Below, piece after piece: positions 15,748-25,841 of a stretch of 64,000 bases of DNA. Where the stretch lies: the NCBI GenBank assembly GCA_030748495.1, contig JASMLX010000003.1, positions 37,557-101,556 of the forward strand, in the 5' to 3' direction. The notes beneath the pieces are model-generated. The model saw nothing but the letters and a program-made list of their open reading frames with translations, was not told where the DNA came from and made no database searches. Each line of letters opens with the position of its first letter. Position 1 is the stretch's first letter. The DNA comes from Candidatus Poribacteria bacterium. Its GTDB lineage: Bacteria; Poribacteria; WGA-4E; UBA9662. Made by a program: the position numbers and the translations under genes.

Positions 15748-17610
15748 TCAATAGATGCGGATGCGATTTCCACGCATCCCTGTTGTGGAATCGATGATTA
15801 GCCAGAGCCCCCCAACGACAAGCAAACCCACGATAATGCCAATAAAAAAGACTCTGGCTTTCTTATATCCACCTCCCCCACCGTAACGGAGCACCGCCGT
15901 CTTCACCAGCCAGGCCAGCAAAAACGAGAACCATAACTGTCTCATAATCCAACCCCCCTGAGCTAAGAAGCCAAGTGGATGGAGAGGCCACCAGAAGAAA
16001 ACCCGCTGTCCATACGTCAGTAGTAGCATCAGCCCCGCACCCACCCCGGTCCACATGTATCCGGTCAGCGATGCATCAGTTGCGTTGTGCAATTTCGACT
16101 CAGCAAAACGCCAGGGCTGCAGGGGAAAGTTCTGGAAGTACTGCGGATGCAGGTTGAGACCTCCGACTTTACCGGTCAGATACAGCGTCATGAAGAAACA
16201 TCCGCCTAAGCTCAACATCACTGCAGCTAAGAGAGACCAGGAACCGGTAATCGGTGAAATCTTAGCCCGATGTCCGACGTAGATACTGTTCGCCGCTGGC
16301 CCCATTAGATATGTTAGCAGATCACCCGACCAGATGAGGGTCAAGCCCATGGCAAGTAAGCCTACCGTTCCAAGGCTGGGAACACCAATCGTCGAAACAA
16401 TAAAGCCCAGTGGAACGATAGCAGGAACGATAGTAGCGATGCCTGCCTGGACCATGAGACGGGTCAATGACAACCAGATCACAAGGGCAGAACCAACCAC
16501 CAGCGGTGCAATCCAGTAAGGAACTCCGGTACCCCAGACCAGCAGGCACATCAAGGTAGTGCTGATGAGAAAAGCGCTGCCCGTGAGCCTTTCCTTTAAC
16601 AGGTGTCCTCGAGCCGCCCAGACCATCGTTCCAATCAGGACCATCATCGCTCCCATCTGTTGGTGTGCGATGATCGTTCCTCCAGGCCCTCCTGCGGTCC
16701 ATGGTCCTAAAGTTTCCTGATGACCCGGAAAAAAATGTCCATATATCCAGTACGCTGGCAGTGAGAGGAGAAAGAAGAAGCAGAGACTAAACGATAGTTG
16801 CGATTCGATGAAAAAGGCGAAGCCAAACATCAGAAAATTAAGCCGGATCACCGGTTGAGGTACCCAGGCGATATTGTGTGAGATCGTCCAGTTAGGTCGA
16901 AATGTGGGAACCTCCGGGAAATATTGGCTCAGAGCATTAGCACTTTCCAATATCATAGGTAGGAGAAATCCAATCCAGAAAAGACTGGTGCGAAACAGAG
17001 GGTTAAACCGCGAACCTGTCGGGCACTCCTCAACCATAGCTAGAGCCACCTGAGCGACCGGGAACACCAGCCGTTCACGCTCAATCCATGTTCTGCGGAA
17101 CAGAAACATGACCGAGATCACCATTGATCCCATACACAGAATGAAAAACGACCACCAGCATAACGGACGGACCCAGGCGTGCCAAGGAATAGATGCTCCT
17201 TCAAGCCCCTCGTACATTTTCCGCACGGCGTCAGCCTCCTTGATGACGATTGTTGAGGGCAGGTAGGGTAGGATTAGCGTGGCCCATTCATTCTCTGTGC
17301 TTGCGTAGTAGGTTGCACCGCTAACCATGCTGAAGAAAGGACCACCGAACCCTCTGGTGGGAATTACGGTAGCAACCATCATCATAGAGAAAATCGCTAG
17401 GATTTCGGCTGGACTCAGTGCCCATCTGGGTTTCAGGCATTTGAGGAGAAATTGAGGTCCCAGAAGAGTGACAAAGAGGAGAAAAAAAGCGGCTGGAGTT
17501 GCTGAACTGAGCCCCAAACGGGTACCTTGAATCAAAAATTCCGTCACGGGAAGCATCAGACCGATTGTCAGAGAAAAAATGGAGCCCAGCAGAAACGCGC
17601 GTTTGGTCAT
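15748..17610 (-). CDS. DUF6785/DUF6784 family polytopic membrane protein
   Basis: A 620-residue protein with about 13 transmembrane helices. It matches the family common in planctomycetes and poribacteria: an early A-L-S-P-A-E-I-L-A-I-F-S-M, G-F-G-G-P-F-F-S-M, then E-R-E-R-L-V-F-P-V-A-Q near 185, and a late G-H-R-A-K-I-S-P. The family is thought to be related to oligopeptide-type transporters, but its substrate is unknown. The gene is GC-richer than its surroundings and stands alone between a decayed gene and a transposase relic, which suggests horizontal acquisition. Confidence 0.75.
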   Translation of the reverse strand: MTKRAFLLGSIFSLTIGLMLPVTEFLIQGTRLGLSSATPAAFFLLFVTLLGPQFLLKCLKPRWALSPAEILAIFSMMMVATVIPTRGFGGPFFSMVSGATYYASTENEWATLILPYLPSTIVIKEADAVRKMYEGLEGASIPWHAWVRPLCWWSFFILCMGSMVISVMFLFRRTWIERERLVFPVAQVALAMVEECPTGSRFNPLFRTSLFWIGFLLPMILESANALSQYFPEVPTFRPNWTISHNIAWVPQPVIRLNFLMFGFAFFIESQLSFSLCFFFLLSLPAYWIYGHFFPGHQETLGPWTAGGPGGTIIAHQQMGAMMVLIGTMVWAARGHLLKERLTGSAFLISTTLMCLLVWGTGVPYWIAPLVVGSALVIWLSLTRLMVQAGIATIVPAIVPLGFIVSTIGVPSLGTVGLLAMGLTLIWSGDLLTYLMGPAANSIYVGHRAKISPITGSWSLLAAVMLSLGGCFFMTLYLTGKVGGLNLHPQYFQNFPLQPWRFAESKLHNATDASLTGYMWTGVGAGLMLLLTYGQRVFFWWPLHPLGFLAQGGWIMRQLWFSFLLAWLVKTAVLRYGGGGGYKKARVFFIGIIVGLLVVGGLWLIIDSTTGMRGNRIRIY

Positions 17611-18386
17611 CTCTATCCCGCTTTTCCGTTCCCTTTAGTAAACTCAGCTTGCAGAGCAGCCTGCAACGAGTCACCACTTATAGTATATTAGTCGGGAACT
17701 CTAAAAAAATATTGGCAATAACTTTGAGGTTGTGGTTGATTATCAGTTGCTTCCAGCGCACAGGCTATTATATCAGTTCGGTGGTCGTTACCAACAGATG
17801 AGAGCCCAGGTTGGCGCTTCAAAGGAAAGTATAAATATTACGATGCACATCAGATCGGTGTTTCCCAGCTGGCAAGCAGTTACACTCCTGCGGGCTGTTG
17901 AAGGGAAAGTTATACAAGCTTGCTCTCTGGAGAACCACTGCTGACAGATTGGGTAGGGAAGCATCCTAATTTAAACCTGGAGGAAGTGAGTATTGATAAC
18001 CTATTCAACAGTCAACCTTGTCAGGACAAGACAGGTGAGATTCTGAGAGAGGACGTGGAACTGTTATCCTCGGCTAATGCGAAAGAAGAAAGGGTATTGA
18101 GAACCCTACTCGTAGAACTGCTAAAATACAAAGTGGGGCAATGTACCGTGCATAGCTAACTATCCTATGCCCTTAATCCAAAAGAATTCGCATGAGACGC
18201 CAATAATTCTAAAATTTAGGAGATAACAATTTTTTCAGGTCTTGCTGTTGTTTTAGAATCAGGTTAAAAAAGGTCATAACCGCATCGTGGAAATCAGATA
18301 AATGTTCATGAGATTGATTGTTGAGTCACCGATTCTTTTAATCCCCCCATAATCGTTCGATCCGGTTTAGATTGAGCCATCTCTCG
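17611..18386. other. gene-poor region with coding remnants
   Basis: No intact gene is seen. On the plus strand, a 70-codon frame (17732-17944) runs into a different 79-codon frame (17920-18159) with plausible protein-like composition (H-P-N-L-N-L-E-E-V-S-I, then E-R-V-L-R-T-L-L-V-E-L-L-K-Y). Together they look like one frameshifted gene remnant of unknown family. Confidence 0.3.
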
Positions 18387-18389
18387 CAA

Positions 18390-19560
18390 TAATGGTTGAG
18401 TTAGCTTGGTTTGTCAGTCGATTTGGGGGTGGCCCTGGTCTAGTTGTGGTTATATATTCCTTTGGTGGCGGTTGGTGTTTGTTGGTTGGGTTACCAATCT
18501 TCAGGCGACCATCGGGCAGTCTTGTGCGACCTGGGCCGGTCTCATCTAGGCACCGATATGAACAGCGAAGGCGAACCGCATGGCATAGAAAAACGGTCCG
18601 GCTTTGGAAGGTGTTCGGAACGGTGTCGGTGTGTAGTCGTTCTTCTCTCGCTTGAAGACACGTTCTACAGAAGAGGGCCGGCCATAGTTATGCCTTGAAA
18701 GTCGGGCTGTTAGGCGGTGTCTTTGGGTAGAGCTCGAGATTGTCCTTAGGATGGGTGTTAGACCACCCGCTCATCTCGGGGAGGTGGAACTGATGTCCAG
18801 CTCTAATCACAGGGGAGGACTCGCCCTTCTTGGGGCAACGCACTTGATGCGGTCTCGGGCCCTGCGCTGGACATATAGGGATGCCCTCTGAGTTGATATC
18901 TGCCATGGGCCTCTGCTTGATGTTACCTCGGTTGGTGGTGTTGAGTGGGATGTGGACTTGATATTTCCAGAGTTGGTCCGCCATCTAGTAGATGGCAGTG
19001 GCATCGTGAGCTGGGTCTAGACAGGCGTAGTCGAGGTGGAAGTATTGGGAAGCCGGCGGTGTGGCATAATAGATACCAAGGACACCATTATGGCCGGTGG
19101 CTCCAGTGAGAAGTTGTGGCGTTGAGACCAGCGGTGGGCTATGACGCAGCCTTTGGGCCCCTTGGTCTTGTCCTCTTTTGAGTTGGCTCTTCTGCTTTTT
19201 GGCCTGCCGTTTAGGTTTAAAGCCGTGTCGGGGGCTCTTTACCGTCGGCTAGCCGTTTCATCAGTCGGGTCACCAAAGTCATAGAAGCAACCCACCGAGG
19301 GCACGTCAGTTGGTTCAAAGCCACTGATGATGACCTAGAAGCTGCTTGGGTGCCGATAGTCCGGGGCCCTACTTGGTGAGTGAGGTGATGCCACACCGCA
19401 TCATGTCCTCGGGTAGGGTGCCGATCCGGCTCAAAAGGGGGAGTCCAAGGGAAGCCTCAGAACAGGCCTCGGAGCCAAGTCCAACCGAGCCAACTTTTCA
19501 GGCCCGGCGTCATGGGACAGAGATATATCCACAAAAGGCATCTAGTCAACATGGCTAGGT
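18390..19560 (-). pseudogene. heavily decayed DDE transposase (IS4/IS1182-type)
   Basis: The minus strand keeps scattered but ordered pieces of a DDE transposase: K-P-K-R-Q-A-K-K-Q-K-S-Q near 19200, C-L-D-P-A-H-D-A-T-A-I-Y near 19000, and I-P-L-N-T-T-N-R-G-N then E-G-I-P-I-C-P-A-Q near 18900. R-T-C-L-Q-A-R-E-N-D-Y follows near 18640 (the R-T-S-V-E-R-x-N-K-R-x-K-x-D-Y motif of such enzymes), then M-R-F-A-F-A-V-H. Many stops and frameshifts separate them. Base composition is unusually G- and T-rich on the plus strand. Confidence 0.5.
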
Positions 19561-19749
19561 AACGGTGGAAGCATTACAATCTTCGAAGGCTCAAGCCTGA
19601 GGTTTGGCTATCAATAGCGTGGGTTCTATTCCAAAAAGTCATAAATCCTCCTACTTTTCACATACAATTAATGCTTTCCGGTTAACCGATGCCGACCCAA
19701 TCAAAGTCACTTCACCAACAAGTTGAGAGTATGTTTTAGTTAGTGAGCC

Positions 19750-20397
19750 TTATTTCCCGCCGAACCAATAATTTAGATCTTCTAAGCGAAATTCGACCAA
19801 ACCGGACACATCTCGCAGGTGTGGATCTTTTAATCCGATCAACTCAGATCCAAAAACATAACGGTAGTTTAATCCTAATCCGAGCGTTAGGTTTGGCCAC
19901 GGATTAAATTCAATCCGCATACCCGGTTCAACCAGATAGAATGAATCCTCTTTGTAATCGTCTGATTCTTCTCCTAAACCGACTTTACCTTGCCCAACGA
20001 CCGCATTAGCAAAGATCTTGGACGATTTAATCTGCCCTAATCCGTACTCAAACAGCAAACCCCGATAACCAAACTTTAGCAGAAGTGGCATCTCCTCTCC
20101 AGCCGCATTCTGGCTTTTCCCTAACTCAACATCGGTTATCAAGCGATAGATTCCAGCACCGATGGTCAATCGGTTTGTCAAGTGCCAACCACCTTGAAAC
20201 CCAGCTAAAAAACCGCGCTGATACTTAAAAGCAGTATATCTGGTGATTGGGCTAATAAATCCTTTGCCTGCCGATTGTAGAGATGGGGTGCTTGTGTTGT
20301 CAGTTATCGTAGATGCCATCGAAACCAAAAATGGAGTGGTGGTTAAGTACAACAATACGCAGATGATTTTTGACAAGTGGCGACTCGATAGCACCAT
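19750..20397 (-). CDS. predicted outer-membrane beta-barrel protein
   Basis: A 215-residue protein with an N-terminal signal sequence (hydrophobic about 8-27). It then shows alternating amphipathic strands rich in glycine and aromatics (G-F-L-A-G-F-Q-G-G-W, L-T-I-G-A-G-I-Y, L-T-L-G-L-G-L-N-Y-R-Y) and ends in a strand rather than a helix. This pattern fits a small 8-strand barrel. No specific family is recognised. It lies 185 bases downstream of the Gfo/Idh gene on the same strand, separated from it by a terminator. Confidence 0.6.
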   Translation of the reverse strand: MVLSSRHLSKIICVLLYLTTTPFLVSMASTITDNTSTPSLQSAGKGFISPITRYTAFKYQRGFLAGFQGGWHLTNRLTIGAGIYRLITDVELGKSQNAAGEEMPLLLKFGYRGLLFEYGLGQIKSSKIFANAVVGQGKVGLGEESDDYKEDSFYLVEPGMRIEFNPWPNLTLGLGLNYRYVFGSELIGLKDPHLRDVSGLVEFRLEDLNYWFGGK

Positions 20398-20520
20398 GGT
20401 AGAACTCCTCCGGGTTATCTTTGTAGGCTAAAGTAGGTTTAGGGTTGTCAACCGATTGACAACTGGGTTTGGTGAAGAAAAGGTGTATAGATGCTTTCTG
20501 TAACCAGCAGGAAATTCAAA

Positions 20521-20563
20521 CAAAACCGCGATTAGCGAGTTCGCAACAGGATCTTGCTAATCG
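20521..20563 (-). terminator. intrinsic terminator after the Gfo/Idh gene
   Basis: On the minus strand, CGATTAGCAAG pairs with CTCGCTAATCG (20553-20563 with 20529-20539): 11 positions, one G-U, 13-base loop, followed by CGGTTTTGTTTG. It lies about 20 bases past the stop at 20583. Confidence 0.55.
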
Positions 20564-20582
20564 ACGATTACCATTTATATAT

Positions 20583-21650
20583 CTAGCCAAAAGTTGGAAC
20601 GTGGACTTCGACTTCCCGTCCCCCGTTTTCTGAAGAGTCATACACTCCCTGAAAGACGACGTTTGTCATCAACATGCCGTATGGATCTATTGGTGAAGGC
20701 TTACCGTTTCTAACCGCATCGATAAAGGCAGTATCTTCAGCTACAAAAACGTCAACTGATTCGAAGTCGGTAAAGGTTTCGTCTTCGATTTCCCCATCTT
20801 TGTCACCGTAGACCCTGATACCATCTTGCGGGCCACGGACCTCACCGATTCCAATCCTCAAGCCAGCTTTTTCACCCAAGAAAAAGGTACCGCCCAGCGA
20901 ATCTATATTCATACACCAACTGGTCTTAAACACCAACCGTGCGTTGTTATCAAACAGTACCCAACCAACCCCAAAGTCTTCTACCTCAGTCTCTTTCAGT
21001 GCTGGATTCCAAGTGTTGTTAAGACTCAGGCGATTGTCCATAATTCCCATCACAGCTATGGGTTTTGGGTGGCCCATTAGGTAGAGTGCGGTATCCAACG
21101 CATAGACGCCGATGTCGGCAGTGGCCCCCAAGCCAGCTGTTGCCCTGCGAATAAAACTACCGCCTGGATTTCCACGCCGCCGATCAGCTACGGTTTCAGC
21201 ATAGTAGATATTACCCAGTGTTCCTGCATCGACGATCTCTTTAGCTTTAATCACTTGCGGTGTGTAGCGTAACTTTAAGGCTACCATTAAGATATTGCCG
21301 GTTTCGTGGGCGGCTTTCGCCATTGAGGTGGCAGCATCCAAGGTCGCTTCCATCGGTTTTTCACATAGAACATGCTTGCCGGCTTGCAAGGCCGCGACCG
21401 TTGGCGGAGCATGAACACCGGTCGGTGTGCAGACCAAAACGGCTTCGATCTCGTCCATTTTCAGCATCTCGTTGTAGTCGGCGAATGTGTTTTCCTCCGC
21501 TACTCCCCAATTGTTGACCATTCGTTCTAAGTTGGCGGGTACTAAGTCACTAGCAGCGATGATCTCTGCCCCCTCAATTTGAGAGATTGCTCGACAATGA
21601 GCTTGTGAGATGCCGCCTGCACCGATGAGTCCAAGTTTGATCGTTCTCAT
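20583..21650 (-). CDS. Gfo/Idh/MocA family NAD(P)-dependent oxidoreductase
   Basis: A 355-residue sugar or cyclitol dehydrogenase-type protein. The N-terminal Rossmann domain starts with G-L-I-G-A-G-G-I-S-Q-A-H (7-18). The family motif C-E-K-P-M lies near residue 95. The C-terminal half is the alpha/beta substrate domain with G-A-T-A-D-I-G-V-Y-A-L-D, which includes the conserved aspartate and the position of the catalytic histidine (here Tyr). The replacement of H by Y in D-I-G-V-Y is seen in some members. Substrate cannot be assigned. It is a single gene with its own terminator. Confidence 0.88.
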   Translation of the reverse strand: MRTIKLGLIGAGGISQAHCRAISQIEGAEIIAASDLVPANLERMVNNWGVAEENTFADYNEMLKMDEIEAVLVCTPTGVHAPPTVAALQAGKHVLCEKPMEATLDAATSMAKAAHETGNILMVALKLRYTPQVIKAKEIVDAGTLGNIYYAETVADRRRGNPGGSFIRRATAGLGATADIGVYALDTALYLMGHPKPIAVMGIMDNRLSLNNTWNPALKETEVEDFGVGWVLFDNNARLVFKTSWCMNIDSLGGTFFLGEKAGLRIGIGEVRGPQDGIRVYGDKDGEIEDETFTDFESVDVFVAEDTAFIDAVRNGKPSPIDPYGMLMTNVVFQGVYDSSENGGREVEVHVPTFG

Positions 21651-22077
21651 TGTTGATAATTCCTTTTAAGTGATATTTAGTTAGATTAAAATTTTGCGAG
21701 AGATAGACCGTATTGTAACGGGTTTAGGGAGTTTGGTCAACCTAAAACTCCGTGCTGGTTTGCGACTAGTATAGTAAAGGTTATCAATGGCCTTCGTTGC
21801 GGATTAAAGTATGACATTTGGTCGGCCAATAGATCGATATCGGCAAGGAATCAGGCCACGAAGACATCTAACACGGAGAGACAACCTCAAATTAGCATCT
21901 CCATTATATCGCAATACCTATGACGGGTTAATTGAGTCAAAACAAGTGTAGGACAGAAACCAGTGGAGATAGGAAAAAGATGTCAAGTGAGCAATTGTAA
22001 GCAAAGATTCCAGACGTGATCTTTTGAGTTTATATCAGATCTTCAACTAGATTCTGAATGGACAAAAAGATTAACTG
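21651..22077. other. intergenic region
   Basis: No gene, RNA or repeat was recognised here. The first part is the likely promoter region of the minus-strand Gfo/Idh gene. Confidence 0.4.
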
Positions 22078-22728
22078 CTAGACTCTGCGTATTCTCTGCT
22101 TGAATGGGATATATTTACAGGCATTAATCCCGTACAGGGTATTACCGAGAGCGACACAAAAATCAATCTCGACTAGTCCGTCTTGATCCACCTTCAATTT
22201 TTTAATTAGGCTGTTCAAGATGGACTTCTTTGTATCTATATCAAGTTCCCCTTCTACTTTACTCCTCAACTGATTCCTGAACACCTCTAGATCCTCTACT
22301 GTCAGTGCTTTAATCTCATCCTGCATTTTGATGATGACTCTTTCCTTCGGGACTCTCCCATCAACCAATAACTCCAAACTGGTATCAATTCTGTCTTCAA
22401 TCTCTGCTTTGGATTCTTGCCTCTGTTTCTCAACCAGTTCTAATTGATGTTGTAGTTGATTCTCGATGTATCCTTGTTGCAGTAAAAACTCATCGATCAT
22501 CTCCATCACTGTATTCTCAATTAAATCCTGATTGTAGTGTCGCCGGTTGTCACAATTAGCCTGAGATAATCTTCTATAACCACAACAGTAACAGTCTTCT
22601 GGTCGTTCATTTCTAGTACGACCCTTACCACCTTCGTAGATGTCAATTTCAACCGAAATTAATATGAAAATTGACCATTCAGGTGTCAGTACACCATTAT
22701 GATTAACATCTGGTTCAATTTTTCTCAA
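22078..22728 (-). pseudogene. C-terminal remnant of a large serine recombinase
   Basis: The 216-codon frame contains a recombinase zinc-ribbon pattern: C-Y-C-C-G-Y-R-R, then N-C-D-N-R-R-H-Y-N-Q-D-L-I-E. A long coiled-coil helix (about 85-150) follows, as in the C-terminus of large serine integrases. The catalytic resolvase domain is absent: upstream sequence is another gene. It overlaps the 3' end of the lipoprotein gene by 4 bases. It is the footprint of a lost phage or integrative element; no attachment site could be defined. Confidence 0.6.
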
Positions 22729-23495
22729 TCGATCGAGATTTCTATTTCGGTTACATGCTGGTTCTTACCTCCAAAATCATATCGGTGATAGAGCTCTCGG
22801 TACAAAACTTCTGTATATTTGTAACCTGCTTCCGCAGCCCTACGTTCCCAAGCAATCTTCCCCCAACCGCTATTCTTCTGATAAGGAAATGGGCCAATAT
22901 ATAGAATGCTACATACCTTCAAATCTGGTAGCTGAACCAATTTGAACGTAGTAGGTGACACAGCATTGATGTTAACCCGATTCACCACAAAACCCGTCTG
23001 GAAGATCATAGCTCCTTGAGCTTTATCCACCCAGTTATATAGGTAAATCTCTTCCGGGGTGTCAGCCCCTCTGGCAATTTGATACTTATCCATAAAATCC
23101 CTCAGGTCATCGAGTTGCATGTAGGGCAACATTTCCGCTCCTAATTGGATAGGCTCAGAACTACTCTTGACTAAGAATTGGGTGGGTTGATAGTATTTGA
23201 CCACAGGTGCCGTAATAATATATTCTTCGCCGGCCTCTGCTACTTGATATTTTTTTTGGTCAACTAGTGAGAGAACGTGACTTGTTTTCATGGTAATTGT
23301 TGGTGGGTAAACTCTTGGGGCCTCCCGGTCTGCGGCGGAATCGCTCACGCTTGAAAAACTTTTGGGATGGTCGGTTATGGGTTGTTTTTTGCAACCAGTT
23401 AGGCCTAAAAGCAAATGCAGGCTCACGCATAGCCACAAGCAAAAATCACTAAGCCAAGGTTTGAAATGATTACCCATGCGGAGATTCCAACGCAA
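22725..23495 (-). CDS. lipoprotein with a GyrI-like C-terminal domain
   Basis: A 256-residue protein. A signal peptide ends in a lipobox with Cys35 (G-L-T-G-C); a second ATG at residue 7 is an equally good start. After a Ser-rich linker, residues about 85-256 read as a GyrI/AraC-effector-binding (SOUL/GyrI-like) domain: L-P-D-L-K-V-C-S-I-L-Y-I-G-P-F-P-Y, then G-W-G-K-I-A-W-E, E-V-L-Y-R-E-L-Y and E-I-E-I-S. Such domains bind small hydrophobic ligands and usually lie in the cytoplasm; here the domain is anchored outside. It is probably intact. Confidence 0.6.
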   Translation of the reverse strand: MRWNLRMGNHFKPWLSDFCLWLCVSLHLLLGLTGCKKQPITDHPKSFSSVSDSAADREAPRVYPPTITMKTSHVLSLVDQKKYQVAEAGEEYIITAPVVKYYQPTQFLVKSSSEPIQLGAEMLPYMQLDDLRDFMDKYQIARGADTPEEIYLYNWVDKAQGAMIFQTGFVVNRVNINAVSPTTFKLVQLPDLKVCSILYIGPFPYQKNSGWGKIAWERRAAEAGYKYTEVLYRELYHRYDFGGKNQHVTEIEISID

Positions 23496-23637
23496 ATCAA
23501 TCAGTTGTGTGAAAAGTCAAACGAAAATTACTTTGTAGGGAAGTGTATGTTTCTTTTACACTAGCATAATAACTAAAAGCTGATAATTTGTAAATACCAA
23601 GATAAGCCAAAACTATTTTCTATATCGGAAATACACT

Positions 23638-24396
23638 ATGAATTCACACCAATCCAATCAAGATTTTTGGGACGCTTCCGCAAACTGGTGGAAAGAAAAA
23701 GAAGACCATCGTGGACTGTGGAGAAAGGCTCATGAAAATCCATCTTCGGTTCTGAGCCTACTTGAGATGTCCTTTGTCAACAATATTGAAGGGAAAGAGG
23801 TTTGTGTCCTAGGTAGCGGGGATAACGAAGTCGCTTTTGCTTTAGTAGGTCTTGGGGGATGGGTCACTTCCGTGGACTTTTCACAACGTAGGCTTGATAT
23901 TGCTGCTAATCGGGCCAGCCAGCTTGGTCTTCAGCTATCGTTTCTACAGGCAGATGTAACAGATTTATCTGCCTTGCCCAGCAGTAGTTTCGATCTGGTT
24001 TATACTGGTGGCTATGTATCCGTATGGTTATCTGATATTGAGAAATACTATTCTGAAGCAGTTCGTATACTAAAGAGTGGTGGCGTATTCTTAGTAAGTG
24101 AATATCACCCCATCCGCCGGATGTGGACTGGTTCTAATGGCGAAGAAAATCCCTGCGACAGCTAAACCGCGGCCCCTATGAATATTAGGTCAGACGAAGG
24201 ATTACCAACCTTTGAATACCATTGGACGGTTTCAGATCATGTTCAGGCGATGGTGGATGCTGGTTGTGAACTGGCCAAAATTGAAGAACATGATCTGCAG
24301 GTTGAGGATGAACATTGGCTTGAAGTCAATCTGAATAATTTTCCATCTACCTTGATAGTCGTTGGCCGCAAAAAATCAGCCGAGTCTGGCATTTGA
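23638..24396 (+). pseudogene. SAM-dependent methyltransferase, frameshifted
   Basis: Residues 1-175 are a class I methyltransferase: V-C-V-L-G-S-G-D-N-E-V-A-F-A (SAM site near 56-69), then V-D-F-S, A-D-V-T-D-L and V-L-K-S-G-G-V-F-L-V-S-E-Y. The frame ends at 24165. The expected continuation, N-R-G-P-Y-E-Y, follows in another frame (24168-24188), and the last 70 codons (E-G-L-P-T-F-E-Y-H-W-T-V onwards) lie in a third. Two small indels about 25 bases apart explain this. Either the gene is freshly inactivated or the assembly has errors there. Confidence 0.7.
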
Positions 24397-24524
24397 AAGA
24401 TCGTCTATGTCCACACAGGTAAGTGTAATGAACTGATAATTAAACTGACCGTTACTTTAGGGCTAAGGACTAGTTATTTATCTCAAACAAACTCAGCTAG
24501 ACTTAATTGGGAAACAGTAATAGT

Positions 24525-24665
24525 ATGGAACGGTTTCACTATCGGCATCGGCACTTACCAGTCTGGTTTATAATAACGGTGATCTCTTTTTGGTTACTGC
24601 CATTAATGTTGACGGTAGCAATTCATTGGGCGGCGATTCGAAATTATTTAGTATTTAATAACTAA
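24525..24665 (+). CDS. small single-span membrane protein
   Basis: A 46-codon frame, ATG to TAA, with a basic His/Arg-rich start (H-Y-R-H-R-H) and one hydrophobic helix (about 13-38, including W-F-I-I-T-V-I-S-F-W). A clean single-span topology with a positive inside end supports a real small protein. No strong Shine-Dalgarno is visible, so confidence is limited. Function unknown. Confidence 0.4.
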   Translation: MERFHYRHRHLPVWFIITVISFWLLPLMLTVAIHWAAIRNYLVFNN

Positions 24666-24777
24666 CCTAAATTCAAGTTAGGAAAAAGTAATTTGAGCTT
24701 TTGTGTGAATGATTAATCACAAAATATCGAGCCAGTTAAGTTTTATTTAACAATTAGCAACAGTAGGTTTGTTAATA

Positions 24778-25401
24778 ATGAGTAAGCGCCTGATAACACA
24801 GAAGTCTGCGATTTTTATTTATCTAATCTTCTTAATTTCAATGGTAGCCTGTTTGCCTCCAACCAAAATGGATCTGGTGTCACCAGCTAATAGCAACAGA
24901 GCCAGTAAGATCTCTCGACGGTTGGATCGAATCACGGGTCAAATTACGATCGCTATTTTGCAATCTGATCCAGCCATCTATGCCAAAACCCTACAGAGAT
25001 TACGTGAATGGCAACGTTGCTCGGTTAAGGTAGCTGACCTCAAAATTAAAATCGAATCACAAAAATTCAACGCAATTACAACTAGTGCTCCACTACTATT
25101 GGTGTCTACGTATCCGCCCAAATCCCAAGCCAAAACTTTCTTTGACGAACTTAAGGCCTATACCCAAAGAGGTGGAATAGTGATGTTTGAACAGTCTGAT
25201 TCGCTGCCCTTTAATGGCTTGCAGACCAGTGCTATCACATCTGATCATCCGTTACTGACCCATCCATTCAGTTTCAAAGGACTGCCTCGCCCGGCACGAC
25301 CAAAAGGGGTCTTGCTACAAGGTAGGTTGATTGGTTCCCTACTGGGGACATCACCGATCATTGCACCTTTTGGCCCAATTGGTCCTGAGCGGAATGGGTA
25401 G
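24778..25401 (+). CDS. lipoprotein with a DUF4159-like fold
   Basis: A 207-residue protein if the ATG at 24778 is used; an in-frame TTG lies 9 bases earlier. The signal peptide ends with Cys25 (S-M-V-A-C). The body shows an alternating strand/helix pattern with L-L-L-V-S-T-Y-P-P, L-K-A-Y-T-Q-R-G-G-I-V-M-F-E and S-D-H-P-L-L-T-H-P-F. That resembles DUF4159-type domains, which have a glutamine-amidotransferase-like fold without catalysis. The family call is tentative. Confidence 0.5.
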   Translation: MSKRLITQKSAIFIYLIFLISMVACLPPTKMDLVSPANSNRASKISRRLDRITGQITIAILQSDPAIYAKTLQRLREWQRCSVKVADLKIKIESQKFNAITTSAPLLLVSTYPPKSQAKTFFDELKAYTQRGGIVMFEQSDSLPFNGLQTSAITSDHPLLTHPFSFKGLPRPARPKGVLLQGRLIGSLLGTSPIIAPFGPIGPERNG

Positions 25402-25799
25402 AAAGGACCGAACCAAGCTCGTCCGATAAATGGCGATTGGGCCAGGTCTTTAAAATTAGGCTTAAATTTAATCGTGTACGCACTGGATAACCAATCTGAC
25501 TATTAAATCCCCCATTGACTAAATTCTCAAATAGAATAGGGAAGCTATTATGGCCAGTGAGTGGGCGACTTGGGAAGGCGAAGGGCGATATAGAATTGGC
25601 AGGTTACATGGCGAAGGGGGGATAGAACGATGAATTGGTTCACCATGTCAAGTTTATGCACCATATAAAAACAGTCATACGTAGGTCGCATCAAGTTTCG
25701 GCATATCAGATTTAATTCTGAGAAGTTAACCAATCTCAGGGACTTTGTGATATGATGACCTGATTTGGTTAATATCCCCAACAAGTTAGATGAACATCT

Positions 25800-25829
25800 C
25801 GGCTAGCTCTTCTCTTGAGCAGCTAGCCG
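25800..25829 (+). promoter_or_regulatory. hairpin in the 5' leader of the DIP1984-like gene
   Basis: CGGCTAGCT (25800-25808) pairs perfectly with AGCTAGCCG (25821-25829), 12-base loop, ending 4 bases before the Shine-Dalgarno AAGGAGAGG. No U-tract follows, so it is not a terminator. The loop sequence TCTCTTGA is nearly complementary to the ribosome site TCAAGGAGA, so an alternative pairing that hides the site is possible. Confidence 0.4.
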
Positions 25830-25841
25830 GTCAAGGAGAGG

